A stretch of DNA of 35,599 bases from the NCBI GenBank assembly GCA_030535795.1, contig JAUNRE010000014.1, positions 1-35,599 on the forward strand, read 5' to 3'. Source of the DNA: Akkermansia sp. GTDB taxonomy: Bacteria > Verrucomicrobiota > Verrucomicrobiia > Verrucomicrobiales > Akkermansiaceae. The notes beneath the pieces are model-generated. The model saw only the letters and a list, made by a program, of their open reading frames with translations. It made no database searches and had not been told where the DNA came from. Shown here piece by piece: positions 17,661 through 27,125 of the stretch. Within the stretch, counting starts at the first letter, position 1; the number at the start of each line of letters is the position of its first letter. Position numbers and translations under genes: made by a program.

Positions 17661-19136
17661 TTACTCAGACGGGTCTAACTCTTCGATCCAGCGAGAGAAC
17701 GGCGTCTGCTCTCCGTCCTCCGCACTATCGGATGCCTTATCATCCGTTACCTCTGCGGGCAGTGTTTCCTCCGCTTCCGTGGGCAGGGGCAGCGCATCAT
17801 CCGTATACTCCGGCACCAGGCCGTCATCGGTCTCCACGCCATCCTCGGGCAGCAGGCCGCCGGCCACATTCGTATTCAGGTAAGCGCGCGCGGCGCGGGC
17901 ATCGAGCATCTGCTCATGCAACACCAGAGCCGAGGGGGTGCTCATGCAGTCCAGCGGCTCACCACGGTAATACAGCTTAGCCGTGTAGCCATAGAAGCGG
18001 CGTGTACCATATACCCCCTGCTCCTCCTCGTCCAGCAGCGGCAGTTTATAGGTCACGATGAGGTTTTCCTCGTAATTCTCGAAGCTCTGAGTTTCATTCT
18101 CCCAGCGCATTTCCGGCTTGATGGAGGAGAACTCAATCTTGCGATTATTCACCAGCACGAAGAAACGCAGGCGGATGAGGATATCCTCCACACGCACCTC
18201 CTCGCCGGGAGCCAGCATAATGGGCAGGCGCAGGGTCACGCTGTCACCCCCCTGCTCATCGTAGGTATGGCTCATGAGCACCGGCCCGAAAGCGAGCTTG
18301 CCACGCATGGCCGAGGGCTGTTCCATGCCGTAGGTCAAGCGGCGGGAGGCACGCTCGAAATACTTACCGGCCTTGTCGCGCTGGCTGAAGACGCGGGTAT
18401 AGAAATCGCGAGCCTTGTCGGGGTTGAGCAACTTATCGTACGCCATGCCGTAGTAGTACAGCAGGGGCGGATAATTCGGAGCCAGAGTGGTGCCCTGCTC
18501 CAGGTAAATGATACACAGGCGCACATCGCCCGCCACCAGGGCAGCTACGCCCTTGCGAATGAGGCTGTCGAGCTCCTGCGCATCCTCGGCGCTCAGGGCA
18601 TTGCCCTCGCCATCCACCGGAGCTGCGGGGGCGGAGGTATCCGTTTTTTCCTTCGGGGTCGATGCCGGTGCAGAGATGGGTTCCTCATCCGGCAAGACAC
18701 CTGTTTCCTCCCACACAATGGTGGAGGTATCACGCGGCTGCAAGGGCGGGGCTTCATCACCTGCGGCGGTCTCCTGCTCCCCGGTCGGCACCGAAGCCGA
18801 GGCTTTGCCGCCGATATCAGCCACGCCGCCGGCGCGGTCCAGCATCTGCTCGCTGAAAGCCTGCGCCTCCACCGCTGCCATGTACACCTCGGCGGCGCGC
18901 TCCGTGCGCTCAGCCGCTACCTCCAGCTTGCGCACCACACCTACCCCCAGCACACACAGCTCTGCCACTACCACAAGGCTCAGCCCATACAGAGCAAAGC
19001 GCTGCGAGGTAAGCCCGCGAGCCACAGCACGCAGGACACGCCCGGTAGCCCGGCCTGCCGAGCGGCGCGCCTGCCACAGCCGGCTCCACACGCCGTTAAT
19101 GGGCTGCATCGCTTTTCTCAGGAACTTCATACTCAA
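17661..19136 (-). CDS. Single-pass membrane protein with TPR-like region, function unknown
   Basis: The 491-residue protein has a strongly basic cytoplasmic N-terminus (residues 1-47), one membrane helix (about 49-68) and then a long outer part. This begins with a helical, coiled-coil-like segment (70-100), then a low-complexity Pro/Ala/Glu linker (105-180). TPR-like helices follow at 188-265 (DVRLCIIYLEQGTTLAPNY; LLYYYGMAYDKLLNPDKARD), then a beta-rich domain (about 280-400) and a very acidic tail (430-491). The start is probably the TTG at 19136, because AGGGAG lies 6 nt upstream; ATG at 19130 is the alternative. Either way it overlaps the end of the preceding gene by about 40 nt, so translation is coupled. 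The pseudokinase follows after 24 nt. The family is unknown. Confidence 0.8.
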   Translation of the reverse strand: MSMKFLRKAMQPINGVWSRLWQARRSAGRATGRVLRAVARGLTSQRFALYGLSLVVVAELCVLGVGVVRKLEVAAERTERAAEVYMAAVEAQAFSEQMLDRAGGVADIGGKASASVPTGEQETAAGDEAPPLQPRDTSTIVWEETGVLPDEEPISAPASTPKEKTDTSAPAAPVDGEGNALSAEDAQELDSLIRKGVAALVAGDVRLCIIYLEQGTTLAPNYPPLLYYYGMAYDKLLNPDKARDFYTRVFSQRDKAGKYFERASRRLTYGMEQPSAMRGKLAFGPVLMSHTYDEQGGDSVTLRLPIMLAPGEEVRVEDILIRLRFFVLVNNRKIEFSSIKPEMRWENETQSFENYEENLIVTYKLPLLDEEEQGVYGTRRFYGYTAKLYYRGEPLDCMSTPSALVLHEQMLDARAARAYLNTNVAGGLLPEDGVETDDGLVPEYTDDALPLPTEAEETLPAEVTDDKASDSAEDGEQTPFSRWIEELDPSE

Positions 19137-19914
19137 TGATATCTCCCTTGTACTGTGCCAACACAGCCTTCATGAAAGCCTCGGCGGGCTCTCCCTTATC
19201 CCGGTTAAAACCACCGTAAGTCATGCCATCCACGCGCACCTTGCGTCCCTTCACAGTGAAGGTGGCCACGCCCTTAAATCCCGGCCCCCACTGGCGCAGG
19301 TCGATGCAGTCAATATCCGCCACGCGGAACTTCCGCCCCGCCGCCGTCACTTCATCGCCTGTAAGTGCCAGCACGCGCCCACGCGTGCGCAAGGCAAAGT
19401 ACAGCAGCACCAGCCCCAGCAAAGAGAATACCCCACCGGCAATCCACTGCTCGCGGATGGCACCCAGGTCGTAGGGGTGGTCGCCGGGATTCACGGGCAG
19501 GCGCATGCGCTTGCTGTAGGCGGTCCAGCAATCACTCCAACTGCGGCTCATGGCCGCGTGGTCCAGCACCTCGGGCGGACAGCTGCGCGCCACCTCGCTA
19601 TCAGCAGGCAACGGGTAGCGGCCTTCGCCCATCACCGCCAGCAGCTCGCCATCCGCCACCTCACTGGGCACCAGCGGCTTACCCTCCAGCTGCTGCGCCC
19701 AGCTGAGCGCATCGCAGCGCGTGGCATGCTGCCCCAGCGCGGCAAAGGCCTTGTAGCTGCACATGGCCTCGTTTTTTTGCCGATAGCCTGTATGACCATC
19801 GTAGAAAAAATAAACGGCAAAGCCAAACAAAGCAGCCATGACAATACCAAAACGCAGGAAGGTATCGCCCGTCGGTTTACACACTATGTTGACCTCACTC
19901 ATGTGCCTATACAT
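19096..19914 (-). CDS. Two-helix membrane protein with PH-like C-terminus, function unknown
   Basis: The 272-residue protein has membrane helices at about 19-39 and 157-177. The loop between them (40-156) is probably periplasmic and contains four cysteines (C52, C67, C112, C129) that could form two disulfides. The C-terminal 90 or so residues (VLALTGDEVTAAGRKFRVAD, then IDLRQWGPGFKGVATFTVKG) read like a cytoplasmic PH-like beta-barrel, as in bacterial PH-domain membrane proteins. I chose the ATG at 19914 because AGGGG lies 8 nt upstream; an ATG at 19902 is also possible. It is the first gene of the four-gene run, overlapping the TPR protein gene by about 40 nt. I do not recognise a named family. 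Confidence 0.75.
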   Translation of the reverse strand: MYRHMSEVNIVCKPTGDTFLRFGIVMAALFGFAVYFFYDGHTGYRQKNEAMCSYKAFAALGQHATRCDALSWAQQLEGKPLVPSEVADGELLAVMGEGRYPLPADSEVARSCPPEVLDHAAMSRSWSDCWTAYSKRMRLPVNPGDHPYDLGAIREQWIAGGVFSLLGLVLLYFALRTRGRVLALTGDEVTAAGRKFRVADIDCIDLRQWGPGFKGVATFTVKGRKVRVDGMTYGGFNRDKGEPAEAFMKAVLAQYKGDIIEYEVPEKSDAAH

Positions 19915-19999
19915 TAGCACATCCCCTCGCTCTTGCAAAGCATGAAATGACTCGCGCGCAAGAATATCGCGTCATTTCCCGCCTGCCGTCCGTATGCAG

Positions 20000-20031
20000 A
20001 AAAGCCCGACCGTGTTGCAGGTCGGGCTTTT
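20000..20031 (-). terminator. Bidirectional-type terminator after hpf
   Basis: A perfect 12-bp stem (20000-20011 with 20020-20031) closes an 8-nt loop, with an A-run on one side and a T-run on the other. It lies 26 nt after the hpf stop and just before the four-gene run, which must therefore have its own promoter between about 19915 and 19999. Confidence 0.9.
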
Positions 20032-20057
20032 CGGGCGGAAGTCGAAGTACGGCTCAA

Positions 20058-20660
20058 TCAGGCTTTCAGCTCACTACCGAGCTCGATAATCGAATACTCA
20101 CCGGGGCGCAGACGATAGACAATCTGCAGCACATTGCGGCGGGCATTGCGATAGAGCACGAAGGGCTTGCCGGAAATCTCCAGCTCCATGATAGCATCCT
20201 CCTTGTACATGGTCTTGAGCTCATAGCCTTCGCGGGAGATACGCACGGGCTTGGGATCTTCGGGAGCATCGAAATCCTCATAGTCCAGAATATCCTCCTC
20301 GTACACCTTCTCCTCCAGCGTGCGAATGCTCTTGGAGCGGTGGGGGCGGAAGTGCTTCATGAGGCGGGTCTTATGCTTGCGCATGCGGCGCATAATCTTA
20401 GTTACCGTCTCATCGATAGCGGCATAGAGGTCGGGGCCAACAGTGGAAGCCTGGATGGTGATATGGTCGGCGCAGAATAGTACAATTTCCGCCATCTGGC
20501 GGTCCTTCTGCACGTCTACTACTACTCGTGCCTCCACGATACGGGGATAATCGATATGGATGGACTGAATCTTCTTCGTGGCGAAATCACGAATAGCATC
20601 CGTCACATCTACATGACGGCCGGTCACGACAACGTTTGTGTCAACATTTGATGTCTGCAT
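20058..20660 (-). CDS. hpf: Ribosome hibernation promoting factor, long form
   Basis: Long HPF dimerises 70S ribosomes into inactive 100S particles in stationary phase. The 200-residue protein has the N-terminal S30AE/YfiA fold (VVVTGRHVDVTDAIRDFATKKI, EIVLFCADHITIQASTVGPDLYAAID), an acidic linker (about 110-138), and the C-terminal dimerisation domain (about 142-200; EDAIMELEISGKPFVLYRNA then VVYRLRPGEYSIIE-like). This two-domain form is general outside gamma-proteobacteria. AGGAGG lies 8 nt before the ATG, the best ribosome-binding site in the window, suggesting strong translation. It is a single-gene unit with its own terminator, divergent from hemL. Confidence 0.95.
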   Translation of the reverse strand: MQTSNVDTNVVVTGRHVDVTDAIRDFATKKIQSIHIDYPRIVEARVVVDVQKDRQMAEIVLFCADHITIQASTVGPDLYAAIDETVTKIMRRMRKHKTRLMKHFRPHRSKSIRTLEEKVYEEDILDYEDFDAPEDPKPVRISREGYELKTMYKEDAIMELEISGKPFVLYRNARRNVLQIVYRLRPGEYSIIELGSELKA

Positions 20661-20804
20661 GGTTGGTACCTCCTTCTATGTTTTTGGTTGTTTCTTGCAG
20701 CATCGGCGCGAGTATGCACCTTTCTGCAATACTCATCATATACCCCGTTTGCGAGAAAAGCAATAAAAAAAGTAAAGAAAAACAAAAAAGGGCACGTCTC
20801 GGGC

Positions 20805-20833
20805 TTGCGTGGGGAAGTCGGAGGGGGTATACT
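20805..20833 (+). promoter_or_regulatory. Promoter of hemL giving a leaderless mRNA
   Basis: TTGCGT (20805-20810) and TATACT (20828-20833) are exactly 17 nt apart. Only GGGGGC separates the -10 box from the hemL ATG at 20840, so transcription should start at or beside the A of ATG. An A-rich tract (about 20762-20789) upstream of the -35 could act as an UP element. Confidence 0.65.
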
Positions 20834-20839
20834 GGGGGC

Positions 20840-22117
<1,278 letters not shown>

Positions 22118-22146
22118 CCGAAAGCACACAAAAAGAATGACCGGCA

Positions 22147-22611
22147 ATGATTAATAAACGGATTTTTATCAAATTAATCTTAGTACTATTCTTCTTTCTG
22201 CTCAGCCTGCCGTTTTACGGCTGTGTTTTCAGTGAGGTGAATGATATATGCCGCTCGCTGTGGTACAACTGGCCCGTGCAATGGGTGCACCTGCCCTTGG
22301 CTCTGATAAGCTGGGGAATCGGCACAGTGCTATTGTGGACCTCCCTCAACACCCTCAACCTGTTTTGGCAGCAATGGCGCGGCCACAATTGCGTGCACAT
22401 GTCCACCATAGCCGCCGCAACCATCGGCAGCTTCAGTCTGATGGCCATGCCGCAGGTTATCGCCAGCTTCTTCATCGAATCACCCGTGGAACAAGGGCTC
22501 TCAGCGCTCCTCTCCTGGGGCACCATCGCCGTCTCTACCCTCATCCTCAACCGCCTTAACCACCGCCACGCCGTGAACCATCACCATGAGCAGAATAACG
22601 AGAGCAGTTGA
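22147..22611 (+). CDS. Small multi-pass membrane protein, function unknown
   Basis: The 154-residue protein has about four hydrophobic helices (roughly 7-27, 45-67, 85-107 and 115-134) and ends in a His-rich polar tail (NRLNHRHAVNHHHEQNNESS). I do not recognise a family. The first 20 or so codons are markedly AT-rich (TTA and ATT codons) compared with its neighbours, while the rest is of normal composition; low GC at the start often helps translation initiation. It follows hemL by 29 nt, and the alaS promoter begins 9 nt after its stop. The histidine tail could bind metal, but nothing confirms this. Confidence 0.65.
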   Translation: MINKRIFIKLILVLFFFLLSLPFYGCVFSEVNDICRSLWYNWPVQWVHLPLALISWGIGTVLLWTSLNTLNLFWQQWRGHNCVHMSTIAAATIGSFSLMAMPQVIASFFIESPVEQGLSALLSWGTIAVSTLILNRLNHRHAVNHHHEQNNESS

Positions 22612-22619
22612 TTCTGTGC

Positions 22620-22648
22620 TTTACACGCGCGCGAAATAGGTGTATACT
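22620..22648 (+). promoter_or_regulatory. Putative sigma70 promoter of alaS-pssA
   Basis: TTTACA (22620-22625) and TATACT (22643-22648) are 17 nt apart. The start near 22655 leaves a leader of about 40 nt, too short for a T-box or other large riboswitch. Confidence 0.65.
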
Positions 22649-22695
22649 GAGCGCAGCCGAGATTTTTCCTATAACACACCATCTGACAAAGCGAT

Positions 22696-25506
22696 ATGAT
22701 GACCGCAGCCCAGATTCGACAGAGCTTCCTGGACTTTTTCCACGAGAAGCAGCATGCCGTAGTACCCTCCGCCTCGCTGATGCCGCAGAGCCCCGGCCTG
22801 CTGTTCACCAATGCCGGTATGAATCAGTTTGTGCCCTACTTCCTGGGCGTATGGACGCCGCCGTGGAACCCCGCCCGCGCCACGGATACGCAGAAATGCA
22901 TCCGCGCCGGCGGCAAGCACAACGACCTGGAAGATGTGGGGCAGGACAGCTACCACCACACCATGTTCGAAATGCTGGGCAACTGGTCTTTCGGTGACTA
23001 CTTCAAGAAAGAAGCCATTGCCTGGGCCTGGGAGCTGGTGGTGGAGCGCTGGGGCTTCCCCGCCGAGCGCCTGTACGCTACCGTGTACTGCCCCGACAAG
23101 AGCAAGGGCGACCCCGGCGAGTTTGACCAAGAGGCCTACGACACCTGGGCTCCGCTCTTTGAAGCCAAGGGGCTCGACCCCAAGGTACACATTGTCAACG
23201 GCGGAGTGAAGGATAACTTCTGGATGATGGGCGAGACCGGCCCTTGCGGCCCCTGCTCCGAGCTGCACGTGGACCTCACCCCCGAGGGCAACACACAGGG
23301 CAGCCTGGTGAACCGTGACAGCCCCCTGTGCATCGAAATCTGGAACCTCGTGTTCATTCAGTACAACGCCGAAAGCGACGGCAGCTTCCGCAACCTGCCC
23401 GCCTGCCATGTGGATACCGGCATGGGCTTCGAGCGCGCCTGCGCCATGATTCAGTGCACCAACGGCTTTACGGATTTCTCCCGCCGCGTCTCCAACTACA
23501 GCACCGACGTCTTCCGCCCGCTCTTCCGCCGCATCGAGGAAATCTCCGGTCGCACATACGCGGATATCTACCCGCAGGATGCCACGGCTGACAACGCCGC
23601 CGTGCTCAAGGAAAGCATCGCCTTCCGTGTGATTGCCGACCACATCCGCACACTGAGCTTCTCCATTGCCGACGGCATCCTGCCCGGCAACAACGGCCGC
23701 AACTATGTGCTGCGCCGCATCCTGCGCCGTGCCGTTCGCTACGGCCGCACCCTCGGGTTGGAAAAACCCTTCCTCAGCGAGCTGGTGGACACACTGGCAG
23801 CCGAGATGGGCAGCGTCTTCCCCGAGATTGTAAGCCGCGCCACCACCATCAAGGACGTCCTGCTGCGTGAGGAAACCAGCTTCAACGAGACACTGGACCG
23901 CGGGCTGGAGCTCTTCGACAAAGAAGTAGCCGCCACCGGTACCGTGAGCGGTGACTTCGCCTTCAAACTCTACGATACCTACGGCTTCCCCATCGACCTG
24001 ACAGCTCTCATGGCTCGCGAGCGCGGCCTGGCTGTCGACACCGACCGCTTCGAGGAGCTCATGGAAGAACAACGTCAGCGCGCCAAGGCCGCCCAGAAGA
24101 AGCAGGTCGTACGCGCACTCGACCTCAAGACCGAGGCCGTCACCGAATTCACCGGCTATGCGGAGGACACCACCACCGCCACCGTGACCGAGGTGCACGA
24201 GGCTGACGGCATGCTCTTCATCATCACCGACAAGACCCCCTTCTACGCCGAAATGGGCGGCCAGGTGAGCGATGGCGGCACCCTGCAAGCAGGTGGCGAC
24301 AGCGCCGCCGTGCTGGGTGTCCAGCAAATCGGGCAAGCCCGCGCCCACCTTGTTGCCGCAGCGGAAGGTGTGCGCCCGGCCGTGGGCGACAGCGTGGTAC
24401 TGACGATTGACAACGACCGCCGCCGTGCCATCGAAGGGCACCACAGCGCCACCCACCTGCTGCACAAAGCCCTGCGCACCCTGGTGAGCGAGGATGTAGC
24501 CCAGCAGGGCTCGCTGGTGGATGTTGACCGCCTGCGCTTCGACGTGAGCAGCGCCGCCATCTCGAAGGACGACCTGCGCCGCGTGGAGGAACTCGTCAAC
24601 GACTGGGTGGCTCAGGACCTGCCCATCTTCTGCCACGAATACGCCATGACCGAAATCCGCAAGCACCCCGAGGTATGCCAGTTCTTCGGCGACAAGTACG
24701 GCGATGTGGTGCGCCTGGTGCAGATGGGCGGTGAGGCCGGGGCATTCAACGGCGTCTCCATGGAGCTGTGCGGTGGCACGCATGCTGCCGCCACCGGTAA
24801 GGTAGGCTTCTTCAAGATTAAGAGCGAAGGCGCCATTGCCAGCGGCGTACGCCGTATCGAAGCCGGCAGCGGTGCCGCCGGGCGCGCCATCGTGACTGAG
24901 ATGATAAAAGCCCGCCTGCCCGAGTGCAAGGAAAGCCTCGAAAAACTCAGCCTCGCCAACAGCAAGCTCGAAAAACTCAGCCAACCCACCATCCCTGTAC
25001 CCACCGATACCACCAACCCCGGTAAAAAAGCGGTGGAGGCTACCGATATACGCGAGGTAAACGCCGCGCTCGATGAATTCCACGCCTACTGCGACTCCCT
25101 GAAGGAAGCCGCGCTAGAGGCCGACAAACGCCTGAAGAAAGCCATCTCCGCCGCCGCAGCCGGCATGGCCGATGCCCTGCTGGCCGAGCAGCTTACCGGC
25201 GGCAATGTCGTCATCTGCGCCGAGGGTGGCAATGACCTGCTCACCGAGCTCTTCAACGGCCTGCGTAAGCGCCACTACGCCGCCGCCGCCTTCTTGGTGG
25301 CCGACGACGGCAACAGCCTGTCCCTGGGCGCCTACTGCGGTGAGGCCGCACAGGCAGCCGGCCTGAAAGCCGGCGACCTCATCCGCACCCTGGCTCCGAT
25401 AGTAGGCGGCAAGGGCGGCGGCAAAGCCGACATGGCACGCGGCTCGGGTCGCAACATGGACAGCAAGGCCGACCTGCTGGCCAAAGCCGCCGAAGCTCTC
25501 TCATAA
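22696..25506 (+). CDS. alaS: Alanine--tRNA ligase
   Basis: AlaS charges tRNA-Ala and edits Ser/Gly errors. The 936-residue protein is longer than the usual 875 or so. Domain order is normal: the class II core (FTNAGMNQFVPYFLG; GETGPCGPCSELHVD), tRNA-binding helices (RVIADHIRTLSFSIADGILPGNNGRNY), and the editing domain with HHSATHLLH near residue 582 and the ELCGGTH motif near 692. The DHHA1 C-terminal domain ends with GGKGGGK near 904. Extra length includes an insert near 755-790 rich in Pro, Thr and Lys (QPTIPVPTDTTNPGKK). Two adjacent ATGs at 22696 and 22699 are possible starts, with no clear Shine-Dalgarno. pssA follows after 21 nt. Confidence 0.97.
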   Translation: MMTAAQIRQSFLDFFHEKQHAVVPSASLMPQSPGLLFTNAGMNQFVPYFLGVWTPPWNPARATDTQKCIRAGGKHNDLEDVGQDSYHHTMFEMLGNWSFGDYFKKEAIAWAWELVVERWGFPAERLYATVYCPDKSKGDPGEFDQEAYDTWAPLFEAKGLDPKVHIVNGGVKDNFWMMGETGPCGPCSELHVDLTPEGNTQGSLVNRDSPLCIEIWNLVFIQYNAESDGSFRNLPACHVDTGMGFERACAMIQCTNGFTDFSRRVSNYSTDVFRPLFRRIEEISGRTYADIYPQDATADNAAVLKESIAFRVIADHIRTLSFSIADGILPGNNGRNYVLRRILRRAVRYGRTLGLEKPFLSELVDTLAAEMGSVFPEIVSRATTIKDVLLREETSFNETLDRGLELFDKEVAATGTVSGDFAFKLYDTYGFPIDLTALMARERGLAVDTDRFEELMEEQRQRAKAAQKKQVVRALDLKTEAVTEFTGYAEDTTTATVTEVHEADGMLFIITDKTPFYAEMGGQVSDGGTLQAGGDSAAVLGVQQIGQARAHLVAAAEGVRPAVGDSVVLTIDNDRRRAIEGHHSATHLLHKALRTLVSEDVAQQGSLVDVDRLRFDVSSAAISKDDLRRVEELVNDWVAQDLPIFCHEYAMTEIRKHPEVCQFFGDKYGDVVRLVQMGGEAGAFNGVSMELCGGTHAAATGKVGFFKIKSEGAIASGVRRIEAGSGAAGRAIVTEMIKARLPECKESLEKLSLANSKLEKLSQPTIPVPTDTTNPGKKAVEATDIREVNAALDEFHAYCDSLKEAALEADKRLKKAISAAAAGMADALLAEQLTGGNVVICAEGGNDLLTELFNGLRKRHYAAAAFLVADDGNSLSLGAYCGEAAQAAGLKAGDLIRTLAPIVGGKGGGKADMARGSGRNMDSKADLLAKAAEALS

Positions 25507-25527
25507 CCAAATAACATACTCACGACT

Positions 25528-26385
25528 ATGGCACAGAAACAATCCCAGCCTCCGGTTTACCCGGATGAACCTAAAATCCCGATTCTGCCGAATCTGCTCA
25601 CGGCAGGCAACCTGCTGTGCGGCTTCTTCTCCATCCTCACCATCTTCGAGGGCATGAAGCTGGCCGATGGCTCCGCCGAAGCATTCGCCTGCTACCAGAA
25701 AGCGACCTACCTCATCTTTGCAGCCTGTCTTTTTGACCTGCTGGACGGCCGCGTAGCCCGCATGTGCAAAGCAGACGGTCCCTTCGGCCGCGAGTTCGAC
25801 TCCATTGCTGACGTGGTGTCCTTCGGCATCGCCCCGGCCATGCTGCTGTCTCGCGCGGTGCTGTTCAACCTGCCCGTGCCCTACATCGGCTTCGGCATTG
25901 CCGTGCTCTACCTGCTGTGCGCCGCCCTGCGCCTGGCTCGCTTCAACTGCATGGCCGCCGAGCCCAAAAAGCCCAACCAGAGCATGGATTTCGTGGGGCT
26001 GCCTGTTCCCATGGCAGCCGGCGCCGTGGTGAGCACCATGTACCTGGTCATTGACCTCACCGCCAACCGCGGACTCGAAATCGACCCCTTCTGGCAGATT
26101 GTGATGGCCGTTGTCATGACGGTGGTATCCCTGCTCATGATGAGCCGCGTCATTTACCCCAGCTTCAAGCACGTCAACTTCGAGAAGCGAGGCACCATCA
26201 TTGCCATGCTCATGGCCACCGTGGCCATCGTGGCCCTCATCGCCTTCCCGTGGATTGCGCCGGCTCTCATCTTCCTGTGCTACCTGGGCTACGGCCTCAT
26301 CGTCCGTCCCTTCCTCACCCGCCGCATGCGCCACGCTATCGAGGTGTATGATGAGGAGGATGACAATGAAGAAACAAACGCCTAA
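25528..26385 (+). CDS. pssA: CDP-diacylglycerol--serine O-phosphatidyltransferase
   Basis: This inner-membrane enzyme makes phosphatidylserine from CDP-diacylglycerol and serine, the first step to phosphatidylethanolamine. The CDP-alcohol phosphotransferase signature is perfect: D70, D73, G74, A77, R78, G87, D91 and D95 in the spacing DxxDGxxAR-x8-GxxxDxxxD. About seven or eight hydrophobic helices cover the 285 residues. The N-terminal LPNLLTAGNLLCGF is typical of PssA rather than PgsA. It ends with an acidic cytoplasmic tail. It follows alaS by 21 nt without a Shine-Dalgarno, probably in the same transcript, and is followed by a strong terminator. The decarboxylase gene psd is not in the window. 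Confidence 0.94.
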   Translation: MAQKQSQPPVYPDEPKIPILPNLLTAGNLLCGFFSILTIFEGMKLADGSAEAFACYQKATYLIFAACLFDLLDGRVARMCKADGPFGREFDSIADVVSFGIAPAMLLSRAVLFNLPVPYIGFGIAVLYLLCAALRLARFNCMAAEPKKPNQSMDFVGLPVPMAAGAVVSTMYLVIDLTANRGLEIDPFWQIVMAVVMTVVSLLMMSRVIYPSFKHVNFEKRGTIIAMLMATVAIVALIAFPWIAPALIFLCYLGYGLIVRPFLTRRMRHAIEVYDEEDDNEETNA

Positions 26386-26427
26386 GAGCCCCGCGCTCTG
26401 CGTTTCATCGCTCATTTGCTAAATTCC

Positions 26428-26453
26428 AAAGCCCCGCCAACCGGCGGGGCTTT
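26428..26453. terminator. Bidirectional terminator between pssA and the phosphatase
   Basis: An 11-bp stem (AAAGCCCCGCC at 26428-26438, GGCGGGGCTTT at 26443-26453) closes a 4-nt AACC loop. A and T tails allow it to work for both convergent genes. Confidence 0.88.
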
Positions 26454-26460
26454 CCATTTG

Positions 26461-26530
26461 ACCCTGCACCGCAGGCGCCAAACTCGGCTCTGCGGCGACG
26501 GTTCCGCGCTTTAACGCGCGGGCGAAAGTC
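26461..26530. repeat. Copy of the dispersed intergenic repeat
   Basis: 26461-26501 matches the middle of the composite repeat at 10386-10432 (ACCCTGC-CCG-AGGCGCC, then GGCGACGG) with a short deletion. On the minus strand, 26503-26527 (CTTTCGCCCGCGCGTTAAAG and on) resembles the hairpin region at 28551-28615. It lies between a terminator and the phosphatase stop codon. Confidence 0.5.
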
Positions 26531-26531
26531 T

Positions 26532-27026
26532 TCAGCAACCGACTGCTGACAAATCGGCCACCAAGCGCTCCATGCTGCGTGTCAGCAGTGCCACCACAGC
26601 ATCAAAATCCTCGGCGCTGCCGTAATAGGGATCCGGCACGGATTTTTCTGTTTCCTCCTCGCCGAACCAAAGCCACATACCCTGCACCTTAGCATTGTCA
26701 CTTACGCAGCGAGCGAGTTGGCGAATATCTCGCTCGTTGAATTCATCCTGCGGGATAATCAGGTCGAAGTTGCTGAAATCCGCCCGGCAGAAAGTACGCG
26801 CGCGGTGGCCGCCGTAGGTATAACCGGCGCGCTCCAGAGCGGCGAGCATACGGCTATCGGGGCGGCTGCCGGTGTGGTACGATGCCGTACCGCAGGAATC
26901 AGCCTGCACGCGGCGAGCCAGCCCGGCCTTTGCCGCCACGGCGTTGAAGATAATCTCCGCCGCAGGGCTGCGGCAGATATTACCCAGGCAAACGAAAAGA
27001 ACGCGATAGGGAGCAGATGAGCTCAT
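26532..27026 (-). CDS. Low-molecular-weight protein-tyrosine phosphatase
   Basis: The 164-residue cytoplasmic protein has the C-x5-R-S phosphate loop at C13-R19-S20 (CLGNICRS) directly after a short N-terminus, and the DPYYG motif with general acid D132. Both define the LMW-PTP family. Such enzymes remove phosphate from tyrosine, often on bacterial tyrosine kinases that control capsule or exopolysaccharide; no kinase of that type is in the window. Arsenate reductases of related fold lack the DPYYG loop arrangement seen here. It is divergent from queE with a 99-nt gap, and its stop directly abuts a copy of the dispersed repeat. Length is normal. Confidence 0.92.
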   Translation of the reverse strand: MSSSAPYRVLFVCLGNICRSPAAEIIFNAVAAKAGLARRVQADSCGTASYHTGSRPDSRMLAALERAGYTYGGHRARTFCRADFSNFDLIIPQDEFNERDIRQLARCVSDNAKVQGMWLWFGEEETEKSVPDPYYGSAEDFDAVVALLTRSMERLVADLSAVGC

Positions 27027-27062
27027 TTGATAAAAAAAGTTGTATCGGATGGTAAAAAGCGG

Positions 27063-27091
27063 TTGACGCAGCGGGCGGCTTCTGGTATGAA
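27063..27091 (+). promoter_or_regulatory. Putative promoter of queE with an overlapping hairpin
   Basis: TTGACG (27063-27068) and TATGAA (27086-27091) are 17 nt apart. A perfect inverted repeat GGCTTC / GAAGCC (27077-27082 and 27089-27094) overlaps the -10 box and could be an operator, though it may be chance. A second -10-like TATAGC lies at 27112-27117. No preQ1 riboswitch is recognisable in the gap. Confidence 0.5.
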
Positions 27092-27125
27092 GCCACTAGC
27101 ACGCACCGGAGTATAGCACAGACAC

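Noticed and set aside
22649..22695. T-box leader for alaS
   Set aside because: Only about 40 nt lie between the likely transcription start and the ATG; there is no room for a T-box and no antiterminator.
22669..25083. 804-codon open frame antisense to alaS
   Set aside because: The sense frame is an unmistakable AlaS. Long antisense frames are expected in GC-rich DNA with G/C at third positions, and the antisense product shows no recognisable domain.
27027..27125. preQ1 riboswitch upstream of queE
   Set aside because: The gap holds a promoter and a short inverted repeat over the -10 box, but no C-rich loop and A-rich tail pattern of preQ1 aptamers.
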